Shown here piece by piece: positions 9,268 to 18,635 of a stretch of DNA of 42,931 nucleotides. The notes under the pieces were generated by a model. The model ran no database searches. It was not told where the DNA came from and saw nothing but the letters and a program-made list of their open reading frames with translations. Numbering within the stretch: position 1 is the stretch's first letter; the number at the start of each line of letters is the position of its first letter. Location of the stretch: positions 1-42,931 of the forward strand of contig JAIXVY010000194.1 in assembly GCA_027482505.1 (NCBI GenBank), given 5' to 3'. A program made the position numbers and the translations under genes. Origin of the DNA: Opitutaceae bacterium (lineage in GTDB: Bacteria; Verrucomicrobiota; Verrucomicrobiia; Opitutales; Opitutaceae).

Positions 9268-10281
9268 ATGTCCGCGACGAACGGTTCTTCTTTTCTGCGA
9301 AGCTGCGCGCTTCTGGCCGCGCTCGCGCTCGCGGGCGCGCCCGTGATTCCGGCGGCGCTCGCCGCCGACACCGCGGCCGTCCGGGGCGGCGGCTCGCCCG
9401 AGGCGGTGGACGCGCTGCGCGACATCGTGGCGCGGCAGAAGGCCGCCCTCGCCGAGGGCAAGGCCAAGACCGAGGCGATCGATCTGGAGGACGTGCGCCC
9501 CAGGCTCCAGCGCGTGATCGACGACTACGAGCGTCTGCTCACGCGTCACCCCGGCTTCGCCGCCGGCTGGGCCGCCTACGGGCTCTTCCTGTGCGATCCG
9601 CTGGTGGAGGACCACAAGACCGCGCTCGCCCTGCTGCTCAAGGCCAACGGTCTCGACGGCGAGATCCCGGTGGTGAAAAACCAGATCGGCGTCATCCTCG
9701 CCGAGCAGGGAAGGGCGATCGACGCGCTCAACTATTTCCTCGCCGCCGCCGACCTCGCGCCGACCGAGCCGCTTTATCATTTTCAAATCGGCCTGGTGCT
9801 TTCCGAGGCGCGCGCCGATTTTCTGAAGACGAAGGCCTGGACGCCCGCCGTGCTTGATCGGACGATGCTGGACGCCTTTGCGCGCGCTCTCTCTCTGGCG
9901 CCGGAGCGGACGGATTTCGCCTACCGCGCCGCCGAGTCCTACTACGATCTCGCCGAGCCGCGCTGGGAGGACGCCTATCGCGCCTGGACCCGGCTGGAGG
10001 AGCGGCTGGAGGGTCGCCTGGAGACGCAGACGGTGCGTTTGCACCGGGCGCGCACTTTGTGGAAACAAGGCCTCGCGGGCGACGCCCGCGAACTGCTCGC
10101 CACGGTGGATGCGTCCGAGCTGGCCGGGCAGCGCGCGAAGCTGGCCGCCGAGTTCGACGCCGACGACGCGGCGGAGAAAGCCGCGCGCGAGCGGCCCGCC
10201 GCCCCGGCCTCGTCTCCCGCGCCCGCGCCGGCCGGGGAGGCGAAGGTCGCGTTTCCCGCGCCGGCCGCGCCCGCCAAATAA
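9268..10281 (+). CDS. Exported TPR-like protein
   Basis: Signal peptide; NQIGVILAEQGRAIDALNYFLAAADLAPTEPLYHFQIGLVL resembles TPR helices. Confidence 0.7.
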   Translation: MSATNGSSFLRSCALLAALALAGAPVIPAALAADTAAVRGGGSPEAVDALRDIVARQKAALAEGKAKTEAIDLEDVRPRLQRVIDDYERLLTRHPGFAAGWAAYGLFLCDPLVEDHKTALALLLKANGLDGEIPVVKNQIGVILAEQGRAIDALNYFLAAADLAPTEPLYHFQIGLVLSEARADFLKTKAWTPAVLDRTMLDAFARALSLAPERTDFAYRAAESYYDLAEPRWEDAYRAWTRLEERLEGRLETQTVRLHRARTLWKQGLAGDARELLATVDASELAGQRAKLAAEFDADDAAEKAARERPAAPASSPAPAPAGEAKVAFPAPAAPAK

Positions 10282-10348
10282 AAACTGGCGGCGCCGAAGG
10301 GCGGGGTCAGTTTGCGCCTTTTCCCTCGCCGCACTCCTTCCGTCCTCC

Positions 10349-11158
10349 ATGTCGCGCTGGCAGCATTTCCTCGACCGCATCGCCCGGCCCTTCGCCGTGC
10401 CGCATCTTTTTTCCGCCATCGTGGCGGGGCAGGTGTTTTTCTATCTCGTCTCGCTGCTCGGGCTCTTCGACGAGACGCGGCTCTGGTTCGCGTGGAGCGC
10501 GGTGTGGGGCGGCGAATGGTGGCGGGTGCTGACCTTCATGATCGCGCCGCCCTCGGTGCACTGGGTCTGGTTCGCCTTCGCGGTCATGTTCCTGTGGTCG
10601 CTGGGCTCGGCGCTGGAGCAGGAGTGGGGCACGGCGCGGCTGAATCTCTTCATCTTGCTGGGCGCGACCTTCACCCTGGCCGCGGCGCTGCTGGCGCCGA
10701 ATCGCGTGGTGGGCAGCGGCTTCATCGCCGGCTCGGTCTTTCTGGCCTTCGCCTACCTGAACCCGAACCACGTCTTCCACCTCTACTTCATCCTCCCGGT
10801 GAAGGCCAAGTGGCTGGCGGCGCTCACCCTCCTTTTCTATACCTACTCGTTCTTCACCGGCGGGCCGGCCGCGCAGGTGGCGGTGCTTGCGGCGTTGGGC
10901 AACTGCCTGGTGTTTTTCGGGCCGCAGCTGGTCGCGGATTATCGCGCCGGAAGACGCAACCTCGCCTATCGCGCCAAGCAGACCGAGGCGCGGCGCGAGG
11001 AGGTCGCGGCCGGTCCGCGCCATGTGTGCGTGGTGTGCGGCAAAAACAGCGACACGCATCCGCAGGAGGATTTCCGCTACCGCGCCGACGACCGGTGCTA
11101 CTGCTCCGAGCACGTGCGCGCGTCGCTGGCCGGGCAGGCGACGGAGGGCGGCAAGTGA
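10349..11158 (+). CDS. Rhomboid-like multi-pass membrane protein with C-terminal Cys/His cluster
   Basis: MSRWQHFLDRIARPFAVPHLFSAIVAGQVFFYLVSLLGLFDE...; several TM segments; C-terminal CVVCGKNSDTHPQEDFRYRADDRCYCSEH. Start ATG at 10349 inside ORF 9854..11158. Confidence 0.65.
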   Translation: MSRWQHFLDRIARPFAVPHLFSAIVAGQVFFYLVSLLGLFDETRLWFAWSAVWGGEWWRVLTFMIAPPSVHWVWFAFAVMFLWSLGSALEQEWGTARLNLFILLGATFTLAAALLAPNRVVGSGFIAGSVFLAFAYLNPNHVFHLYFILPVKAKWLAALTLLFYTYSFFTGGPAAQVAVLAALGNCLVFFGPQLVADYRAGRRNLAYRAKQTEARREEVAAGPRHVCVVCGKNSDTHPQEDFRYRADDRCYCSEHVRASLAGQATEGGK

Positions 11159-12132
11159 ATCCGAAAAAAGCCCCCGCCGCTACTCCCGCCGGGCCGGGTT
11201 TGTCCGCCCTGCCGCCGACCTCGCAACTGGCCACGCTCGAGGCGTGGATGAAATTCGCCGAGGAGGTTTACGAGAAGGGCCGTCTCGCGCTCGGGCAGGT
11301 GACGGACAACGCGCACGACGAGGCGCTCTACCTTTTCCTCCGCACGCTGGACTGGCCGCTGGACAGTGACGAATCGGTGCTGAAAAAGCCGCTCGCGCCG
11401 GCCCAGCGCATCGCCCTGCGCGAGGTGTTGCACGCCCGCGCGGTGAAGCGCGTGCCGGCGGCGTATCTGACCAAGGAAGCCTTTCTGGGCGGCCTGCGTT
11501 TCCACGTGGACGAGCGGGTGATCATCCCGCGCAGCTACTTTGTGGAGCTGATCCCGCATCTGGCCGAGCTCCTGCCCGAGGACGCGGAGGTGCGTCGCGC
11601 GGTCGACGTCTGCACCGGCTCGGGCTGCCTCGCCATCCTGCTCGCGGAGCATTATCCCGAGGCTCGCGTGGACGGTCTTGATCTCTCGCCCGCCGCGCTC
11701 GAGGTGGCGGCGATCAACGTGAAGGCGCACGCGGCGGACGGCGGCCCGGGCCGTCGCGTGAAGCTGCATCGGAGCGACGTGTTCGACGCGCTGCCGCCGC
11801 CGGCGCGCGCCGAGGACGGCTACGACCTCATCATCAGTAATCCGCCCTACGAGCCGAGCGCGCACGTGGACAAGCAGGACCCCGAGTTCGCGGCCGAGCC
11901 GCGCATGGCCCACGACGGCGGCGCGGACGGCCTCGTCATCGTGCGCAAGCTGCTGCGCCAGGCGCGCGAGCGCATCGCGCCGCACGGCGTGGTGGCGATC
12001 GAGATCGGCGGCTTGCGCAAGGCGGTGAACCGCGAGTTCGCCGCGCTGGAGCCGATGTGGCTGACGACCGAGGACGGCAGCGACTGCGTGTTTTTCGTCC
12101 GCGCGGAGAAACTGCGCGGCTGGACGGGCTGA
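11155..12132 (+). CDS. prmB: Ribosomal protein L3 N5-glutamine methyltransferase (PrmB-like)
   Basis: GTG start 11155 overlapping upstream TGA (GTGA); VDVCTGSGCLAILLAEHYPEA, DLIISNPPYEPSAHVDKQDPEFAAEPRMAHDGGADGL. Confidence 0.88.
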   Translation: MNPKKAPAATPAGPGLSALPPTSQLATLEAWMKFAEEVYEKGRLALGQVTDNAHDEALYLFLRTLDWPLDSDESVLKKPLAPAQRIALREVLHARAVKRVPAAYLTKEAFLGGLRFHVDERVIIPRSYFVELIPHLAELLPEDAEVRRAVDVCTGSGCLAILLAEHYPEARVDGLDLSPAALEVAAINVKAHAADGGPGRRVKLHRSDVFDALPPPARAEDGYDLIISNPPYEPSAHVDKQDPEFAAEPRMAHDGGADGLVIVRKLLRQARERIAPHGVVAIEIGGLRKAVNREFAALEPMWLTTEDGSDCVFFVRAEKLRGWTG

Positions 12133-12175
12133 AAATCCGCGTGGGGCCGGCGACGATTTCCGGCTCCGCGGGAAA

Positions 12176-12781
12176 TCAGCGCGACACCTGGTAGAGCGCG
12201 TAGCCGGCGAGCAGGTTGGGCCAGAAGCGGCAGGGCGTTTTCCAGTCGCCCCGCAGGTGGGCGCGCCGGGCGATGCGGTAGCCGGCGGAGGCGCAAAAGG
12301 CCTCGAAATCGGCGAGCGTGGCCGGGTTGGCCGGCCGGCTCTCGTGCCACGGCGCGGGGTAGACCGGGTTCTGCGGCTTGCGCCCGCGGAGCAGGGCGGC
12401 GTGGCGGTTTTTCCAGTAGCCGTGGTTGGCGAAGCCGACGGTGACGGCGCGGCCCACGCGCAGGGCCTCGGCGATGACGGCGGCGGGGTCGGGCACCTCC
12501 TCGAGCGTGCGCGAGCAGATCACGTGGTCGAAGTGGTTTTCCGGCAGGGCGCGCATGTAGCCGAGCATGTCGCCCTGGTAGGCGGAGACGCCGCGGCGCA
12601 CGCAGGCGGTGATCTTGTTGAAATCCAGGTCCACGCCGAAGGCGCGGGCCTTGCGGGTCTGGGCGAGAAACTCGAGCAGCACGCCTCGGCCGCAGCCCAG
12701 GTCGAGCACGCGCGACTCCGGCTCGATCCAGTCGGCGAGGATCTGCATGTCGACGGTGCGCTTGGCGGCGGGGGCGGACAT
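12176..12781 (-). CDS. metW: MetW-like SAM-dependent methyltransferase
   Basis: ILADWIEPESRVLDLGCGRGVLLEFL...GVDLDF...FDHVICSRTLEEVPDPAAVIAEALRVGRAVTVGFANHGYWKNR. Confidence 0.85.
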   Translation of the reverse strand: MSAPAAKRTVDMQILADWIEPESRVLDLGCGRGVLLEFLAQTRKARAFGVDLDFNKITACVRRGVSAYQGDMLGYMRALPENHFDHVICSRTLEEVPDPAAVIAEALRVGRAVTVGFANHGYWKNRHAALLRGRKPQNPVYPAPWHESRPANPATLADFEAFCASAGYRIARRAHLRGDWKTPCRFWPNLLAGYALYQVSR

Positions 12782-12782
12782 T

Positions 12783-12815
12783 GGAGCGTGGAGCAGGGAG
12801 CTAGGAGCGGGGAGC
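12783..12815. repeat. Five-copy 7-bp tandem repeat GGAGCNN
   Basis: GGAGC at 12783, 12790, 12797, 12804, 12811 (exact 7-bp spacing), next to metW start. Confidence 0.85.
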
Positions 12816-12904
12816 GGCGCGGAAGGCGTGGAGCGGACGAAATGAGGCCGCGCCGCGCCGCTGGCAAGGGCGCGAACAATCCGGCCTCGGGCGGCGCCGC
12901 CCGC

Positions 12905-14446
12905 TCAGAGCAGGTCGGCGGCGAGCTCGGCGAGGCGGCTGCGTTCTCCCTTGGTCAGCTTCACGTGCGCGGCGAGCGACTGGCCCTTCATGCGGTCGTG
13001 GCAGTAGACGAGTCCGTTGCTGCGCGAGTCGACGTAGGGATTGTCGATCTGGGCGGGGTCGCCGATGAGGACGATTTTGGAGCCTTCGCTGATGCGGGTG
13101 ATGACGGTCTTCACCTCGTGGGGCGTGAGCTGCTGGGCCTCGTCGAGGATGAAGAAGCGGCGGGCGATGGAGCGGCCGCGGATGAAGGCGAGGGCCTCGA
13201 TCTCCACGAGCCCGCTTTTGATCAGGCGCTCGTAGGGCTTCATCGGCGCGTTGGGGCCGGAGCTGGCGGGCAGGGGCGCGTTGCCGCCGGAGATGGCGGC
13301 CTGGGACATGGCGAGGGCCGAGGCGCTCTTGTGCTTTTTCTTGGAGACTTTTTTCGCCGCGAACTGAGGTTCCTTGGGCGGCTTGGAGGGGATGAGCACC
13401 TCGAGGGCGTCGAAGTAGGGCTGGAGCCAGGGCTTCATCTTTTCCTCCATGGTGCCGGGGAGGAAGCCGATGTCCTTGCCGAGGGCGAAGACGGGGCGGG
13501 AGATGGAGACGCCGTCGTAATGCGACTTGTCGTCGTGCGTCTGGTGGAGCGCGCAGCCGATGGAGAGGAGAGTCTTGCCCGTGCCGGCCTTGCCGAAGCA
13601 GGTGATGAGCGTGATCGAGTCGTCGAGCAGCGCGTCCATGAAGAACTGCTGCTCAAGGTTGCGACCGCGGATGGGGATGCCGCCGGGGGCCTTCACCCAA
13701 TCGGGAATGTTCAGGCGGCACACGCGGCCCTCGCCGTAGTAGCGGGCGGGCATGGTTTTCCCCTCGGTGGAGCGGAGGAGGACGTATTCGTTGAGCGTGA
13801 GGGTCTTGGCGGTCTCGTCCTCGAGGGTGAACTCGCCCTCGGAGGCGAAGCGCTGGAGCTCGTAGATGGTGACCTCGATCTCGCGGTAGTCGCCCTCGTC
13901 GTCGACCTCGGCGACCTTGTCGTTGAGGTAGTCCTGGGCCTCGAGGCCGACGGCGCGGGCCTTGAGGGCGACGTTGACGTCCTTGGTGACGAGGATGGTC
14001 GGCGGCGGGTAGCAGGACTTCACGTAGAGGGCCGCGGCGATGATGCGGTTGTCCTTCTTGGCGAGGTCGGGGAGAATGGCGCGAAATGCCACCATCTGCG
14101 GCGTGTCGCGCAGGGAGGGGTCGGCGAGCCAGGGGTTGATGATGACGGAGAGGGTGCCGCCGTTCTCGAGCTTCACGCCCTCGTGCATGGAGCGCGAGTC
14201 GGGCAGGAGCTCGGAGAGGATGCGGTGCACGCGGCGGGCGTTGCGGCCGCGCTCGGTGGATTGCTCCGTTTTGATGGCGTCGAGCTCCTCCAGAACCTCG
14301 ACGGGGATGGCGAGGTTGTTGTCCTCGAACTTGAAGATCGATTGGGGATCGTGGAGGAGGACGTTCGTATCCAGGACGAAGGTCTTGGCCTTCGCGGACA
14401 CCTTGAGCCGAGGTTTCAGACCGACCGGACCGGTGGTGGTTTCCAT
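12905..14446 (-). CDS. PIN-domain/PhoH-family ATPase (PhoH2/YlaK-like)
   Basis: N-terminal PIN: KTFVLDTNVLLHDPQSIFKFEDNNLAIPVEVLEELDAIK; C-terminal PhoH: LITCFGKAGTGKTLLSIGCAL, FFILDEAQQLTPHEVKTVITRISEGSKIVLIGDPAQIDNPY. Confidence 0.92.
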   Translation of the reverse strand: METTTGPVGLKPRLKVSAKAKTFVLDTNVLLHDPQSIFKFEDNNLAIPVEVLEELDAIKTEQSTERGRNARRVHRILSELLPDSRSMHEGVKLENGGTLSVIINPWLADPSLRDTPQMVAFRAILPDLAKKDNRIIAAALYVKSCYPPPTILVTKDVNVALKARAVGLEAQDYLNDKVAEVDDEGDYREIEVTIYELQRFASEGEFTLEDETAKTLTLNEYVLLRSTEGKTMPARYYGEGRVCRLNIPDWVKAPGGIPIRGRNLEQQFFMDALLDDSITLITCFGKAGTGKTLLSIGCALHQTHDDKSHYDGVSISRPVFALGKDIGFLPGTMEEKMKPWLQPYFDALEVLIPSKPPKEPQFAAKKVSKKKHKSASALAMSQAAISGGNAPLPASSGPNAPMKPYERLIKSGLVEIEALAFIRGRSIARRFFILDEAQQLTPHEVKTVITRISEGSKIVLIGDPAQIDNPYVDSRSNGLVYCHDRMKGQSLAAHVKLTKGERSRLAELAADLL

Positions 14447-14594
14447 TAGGTGGTGGATAACATGTGAACAACTGTCCTGCGCGCGAGCGAATGTCGATGC
14501 TGGATTGCGGGGAAGGGGAGAAGCACGCGCGAAAGTTTCCGCGGCGTTGCAAAGCCCGTGCCAGCGGGGCGGCGGCCCGGCGCCGGGCCGCGGT

Positions 14595-14906
14595 TCACGC
14601 GCCGCGTCCGGCGGTCGGGCGGGGTTTGGCCGGAGGCGGGGTCCAGAGCCGGATCAGCAGCTCGGCCAGGTTGCGCATGCTGGTGCGGGCCAGGCCCTCG
14701 CGCCGCGCCGCGCCGCGAAACGGCTCCGTGACACCCGCGCGCTCGACGTAGTAGCGCCAGAGCTCGCCCTCGAGGGAAAAGGCCGCCGCGTGGGGATCGC
14801 CCGCTCGCGCGGCTTCGCGCCGCACCACGCCCTCCCAGTGCCGGCGTTCGTCGGGCTGGGCCAGCAGGTAGTCGTAGACCATCTGTTCATTGCGGTTGAG
14901 ACTCAT
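14595..14906 (-). CDS. Hypothetical protein
   Basis: Start ATG 14906 (MSLNRNEQMVYDYLLAQPDERRHWEGVVRREA...). No family recognised. Confidence 0.55.
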   Translation of the reverse strand: MSLNRNEQMVYDYLLAQPDERRHWEGVVRREAARAGDPHAAAFSLEGELWRYYVERAGVTEPFRGAARREGLARTSMRNLAELLIRLWTPPPAKPRPTAGRGA

Positions 14907-15052
14907 GGAAAAGGAGGACCGAGCATAACGGAGCGGACGGCGGGACGATGTCGAGGCGGCTTCGGCGCCCGTGGCCGGGCAAACCACGATACGCGCCGCG
15001 CCCTCCTCAAGTTTTGCTCCGCTTTGGGCGGACTCCCTGCTAGGCGTTGCCC

Positions 15053-16000
15053 ATGTCGAAACTCAAAGAGCAAGCCCCGGCCATCGTTGTCACCGCGCTC
15101 GTCATGGGCGTTCTTCTCGGCGGTTACGCTTACTATGTGAACGCCAAGGTGCTCCCCGCGCAGCGCCGCGCGATGGAGGAGATGCGCCTCGCCCACGAGG
15201 CCGCGCTCGAGCGCAGCGCCGCCGAGACGCGCAAGGAAATCGCCGCGGTCAACCAGATGCTCAAGGACGCCATCGCCACCCGCGCCGGCGGCATGTTCCA
15301 GACCGAGGAGGAGGCCAAGGCCGCCGAGGCCGCCAAGGTCGCCCAGCTCGCCGAGGCCGTCGCCCAGAAGCTCCAGCCCTATAACCCCCTGCCCAAGACG
15401 CCGGAGGAGGCCGAGCAGATGCAAAACGCCCAGATCGACAAGGTCTCCGGCCGCCTCGCCGACCGCATCCAGCCCATCCTCGGCCAGATCGCCTCCGACC
15501 AGAACCTCACCCGCGAATCGCTCGACCGCTACGCCGCCCAGATCTCCCGCGAGGTCTCCTCCGTGCTCGGCGGCGAGATGGCGCGCAACGAGCGCCTCGG
15601 CTCCCAAGTGCAGCTCACCCAGAGCCTGGCCCAGGAGTCCATGGCCCTCTCCTCCGAGCTCACCGCCCTCTATCTCAGCTCGATCAAGGACCAGGGCGTG
15701 CTCAACCGCCTCCTCCTTCTGCCCGCCAACATCGTGCGCGACGCCTCGAACTTCTCGCTTCTGAATAACGACGAGCGCCGGGCCAAGGAGGCCGAGCTCA
15801 CCAAGCGCATGCGCGACCTGCAGACCCGGTTGGACTCCGCCAGGACCGCCACCGACGCCACCGTGGGGAACGCCCCGACGGGCTCCGCGGAAGCCGCCCC
15901 CGCGCAGCTGGTGGTCGAGCCCGCCGGGACCGCCTCCGGCGCGGCTCCCGTCCCCGCTCCCGTGCGTTTCGCCCCCACCCGCCCGTCCTCCGGGTCGTGA
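15053..16000 (+). CDS. Hypothetical membrane-anchored coiled-coil protein
   Basis: MSKLKEQAPAIVVTALVMGVLLGGYAYYVNAK TM segment, then long charged helical region. Start could be 15047 or 15053. Confidence 0.65.
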   Translation: MSKLKEQAPAIVVTALVMGVLLGGYAYYVNAKVLPAQRRAMEEMRLAHEAALERSAAETRKEIAAVNQMLKDAIATRAGGMFQTEEEAKAAEAAKVAQLAEAVAQKLQPYNPLPKTPEEAEQMQNAQIDKVSGRLADRIQPILGQIASDQNLTRESLDRYAAQISREVSSVLGGEMARNERLGSQVQLTQSLAQESMALSSELTALYLSSIKDQGVLNRLLLLPANIVRDASNFSLLNNDERRAKEAELTKRMRDLQTRLDSARTATDATVGNAPTGSAEAAPAQLVVEPAGTASGAAPVPAPVRFAPTRPSSGS

Positions 16001-16179
16001 AAATCGCCATTCGGCGGGCCCGCAAACTTTCAGCGAAACGGCCGGAAAAGCCCGGCGACCCGGCCGGGAAACCCGTGTAGTGACAATTTCGTTACGCAGG
16101 TTTCAGAGGGGAAACGGCACCGCGAATTCCCCCATGCTTTTGGCAACGAAAAAACGCGAAAACTTATGCGCCAAAGCGC

Positions 16180-16474
16180 GGTGAATAACTTGTCGAGAAC
16201 TTGCCCTTGAAAGGGTTCGACGGGTCCCCGTTACTCCGCCTCCGTTTCTTATCCCGGCCCCTGCCGGCAGGCTCTTTCCCACACCCCTCCAGCGCTTCGC
16301 CCTTCGCTCATCGTCGAGAGACTTTATATGTCGCATGTCCGTAAAGACTTGCGACCCGGCCCCTCCGGCCTCCGCCGGATGCCGCCTTCCCCCCTTTCTC
16401 TCCCTGATGCGTCTTGGCCCGAGGCTCCGGATGGAGCGTGATGAAAAAGCTTACTGCCAGTCGGCTGTGAATAA
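16180..16474. promoter_or_regulatory. Putative DnaA-box cluster upstream of dnaA
   Basis: 16466-16474 TGTGAATAA (revcomp TTATTCACA, fits TTWTNCACA); 16180-16188 GGTGAATAA (1 mismatch); 16275-16283 TTTCCCACA (1 mismatch). Confidence 0.4.
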
Positions 16475-16503
16475 GCCCATCCGCCCCTTCCGTCACGTCC
16501 TCC

Positions 16504-17898
16504 ATGCCCGTCGCCGCCTCCAGCACCACCAATCTCTGGGAATCCGCCAAATCCGATTTGCGCGGACTCTTCCCCGAAGACGTGTTCAAGCTTTGGTTCG
16601 ACCCCGTGGTGTGTTTGGAAGCCTCCCCCGACCAGCTCGTGCTGGGCGTCCCGAACGACTTCGCCGCGATCTGGATCCATGACAACTACATGGATCTGAT
16701 CGTCCAGCGCCTCCGCCTCACCGCCGGGCGCGAGGTCAAGGTCGTGCTGCGCAAGGCCGAGACCGCCGCCTCGGCCGCTGTCGGTGCCTCTCCCGCCGCC
16801 GAGCCTGCCCGCTCCCGCACCAATCCCGCCACCCCGCGCCGCGCCACCCGCCCGACCGAGGAGCGCGTTCGCCACGCCGCCCTTTCGCCGCGCAACACTT
16901 TCGAGAACTTCGTCGTCGGCTCCAACAACCAGATGGCCGCCGCCGCGGCGCGCGCCGTCGCCGACGCCCCCGGCCAGTCCTACAATCCCCTCTTCCTTTA
17001 CGGCGACACCGGCCTCGGCAAAACCCACCTGATGCATGCCATCGGGCACGCCATCCTGGCCCGCCGCCCCGACGCCCGCATCGCCTACCTCTCGGCCGAG
17101 ACCTTCACCAACGACTTCATCCAGGCGATTCAAGAGAACGCCCTCACGAAGTTCCGCCAGCGCTACCGCCACGTCGACGTTCTCCTCATCGACGACATCC
17201 AGTTCCTCGCCGGCAAGGAGCGCTCCCAGGAGGAGTTCTTCCACACCTTCAACGACCTCCACGGCGCCGGGAAGCAGATCGTGCTCTCCAGCGATCGCCG
17301 CGCCTCCGAGATCGAAAAACTCGAGGCCCGCCTCGTGTCGCGCTTCGAGTGGGGCCTCCCGGCCGACATTCAGCCGGCCGATTTCGAGACCCGCCTCGCC
17401 ATCCTGCGCACCAAGGCCGCCGCCATGAAGTGCGAACTGCCCGCGCCGGTCGCCGCCTTCATCGCTCAGCACATCTCGCGCAACATCCGCCGCCTTGAGG
17501 GCGCCCTCATCAAGGTCGTCTCCTACGCCCAGCTCAGCGGAAAGCCCATCGACCTGCCCGCCGCCGAGATGCTCCTCAAGGACGTCCTGATGGAGCAGGC
17601 CCAGAACCAGCTCACCATCGAGGGCATCCAGAAACGCGTGGCCGACCACTTCCAGATCCGGCACAGCGACATGACCAGCAAGCGCCGGCCCAACAACATC
17701 GCCATCCCCCGCCAGATCGCGATGTATCTCACGCGCAATCTCATCCCGAAGCGCTCTCTCCAGGAGATCGGCGACGCCTTCGGCGGCCGCGACCACGGCA
17801 CCGTCATCCACGCCTGCAAGGCCGTGGACAACATGCTCGCCCACGACTCCCAGATGCGCGGCCAGATCGAGTTCCTCCGCGCGCAGCTCAGCCGCTGA
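16504..17898 (+). CDS. dnaA: Chromosomal replication initiator protein DnaA
   Basis: NPLFLYGDTGLGKTHLMHAIGH, DVLLIDDIQFLAGKERSQEEFFHTFNDLH, SRFEWGLPADIQP, RDHGTVIHACKAVDNM. Confidence 0.97.
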   Translation: MPVAASSTTNLWESAKSDLRGLFPEDVFKLWFDPVVCLEASPDQLVLGVPNDFAAIWIHDNYMDLIVQRLRLTAGREVKVVLRKAETAASAAVGASPAAEPARSRTNPATPRRATRPTEERVRHAALSPRNTFENFVVGSNNQMAAAAARAVADAPGQSYNPLFLYGDTGLGKTHLMHAIGHAILARRPDARIAYLSAETFTNDFIQAIQENALTKFRQRYRHVDVLLIDDIQFLAGKERSQEEFFHTFNDLHGAGKQIVLSSDRRASEIEKLEARLVSRFEWGLPADIQPADFETRLAILRTKAAAMKCELPAPVAAFIAQHISRNIRRLEGALIKVVSYAQLSGKPIDLPAAEMLLKDVLMEQAQNQLTIEGIQKRVADHFQIRHSDMTSKRRPNNIAIPRQIAMYLTRNLIPKRSLQEIGDAFGGRDHGTVIHACKAVDNMLAHDSQMRGQIEFLRAQLSR

Positions 17899-17949
17899 GC
17901 GTCGCCCCGCCTGTCCGCGGCGGATGTTTCGCCCACGCCTCGCCCCAGA

Positions 17950-17983
17950 AATCCCCGGCCGCCGCGCCGGGGATTTTGTTTTT
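17950..17983 (+). terminator. Rho-independent terminator downstream of dnaA
   Basis: AATCCCCGGC cgccgc GCCGGGGATT TTGTTTTT; perfect 10-bp stem. Confidence 0.85.
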
Positions 17984-18049
17984 CCCGCGCCGCGGCGGTC
18001 CCTTGCCAAGCCCGCCCGCGCCGCCTAGTTTTCACGCCTCTTTTTTCCC

Positions 18050-18628
18050 ATGTCCCTCACGCCCGAACAAAAAGCCGCTGTTTCCTCCTGGATCGTCGCC
18101 GGCGACAATCTCTCCGCCGTCCAGAAAAAGCTCCGCGACCAGTTCCAAGTGTCGATGACCTACATGGACGTCCGCTTCCTCGTGGACGATCTCAACCTCA
18201 CCCTGAAGGACCCCACGCCCAAGGCCGACGTCAGCGACGTCACCAAGGCCAAGGTCCCGCCCGCGGCCAAACCCGCCGCGGCCGCCGCCCCGGAAAAGAA
18301 GGGCCTGCTCGACAAGGCCAAGGAAAAGCTCGGCCTTGGCGCGAAGGACGCCGCCGCGCCCGGCGAGGAGGATCTGCCCGCCGAGGAGGAAGAGCTTCCG
18401 CCCGTCGGCGGCGTCACCGTGGACGTCGACGGCATCACCCTCATCCCCGGCGCGATCGCGAGCGGCAAGGTCACCTTCAGCGACGGCGTCACCGGCAAGT
18501 GGATCGTCGACAACCAAGGCCGCCCCGGTTTCACCGAGATCAGCCAGCCTGGCTACCGTCCCAGCCGCGAGGACGCCGAGGCCTTCATGCAGGAGCTCGA
18601 CGCCGCCCTGCGCCAAAAGGGCTTCTGA
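18050..18628 (+). CDS. Hypothetical protein
   Basis: MSLTPEQKAAVSSWIVAGDNLSAVQKKLRDQFQVSMTYMDVRFLVDDLNL...; ordered N- and C-terminal segments around a low-complexity linker. Confidence 0.7.
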   Translation: MSLTPEQKAAVSSWIVAGDNLSAVQKKLRDQFQVSMTYMDVRFLVDDLNLTLKDPTPKADVSDVTKAKVPPAAKPAAAAAPEKKGLLDKAKEKLGLGAKDAAAPGEEDLPAEEEELPPVGGVTVDVDGITLIPGAIASGKVTFSDGVTGKWIVDNQGRPGFTEISQPGYRPSREDAEAFMQELDAALRQKGF

Positions 18629-18635
18629 GCGAGCT

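Noticed and set aside
12257-14449. 730-aa plus-strand ORF opposite metW and PIN-PhoH
   Set aside because: Gly/Val/Glu/Asp-rich antisense translation of real genes, no family features.
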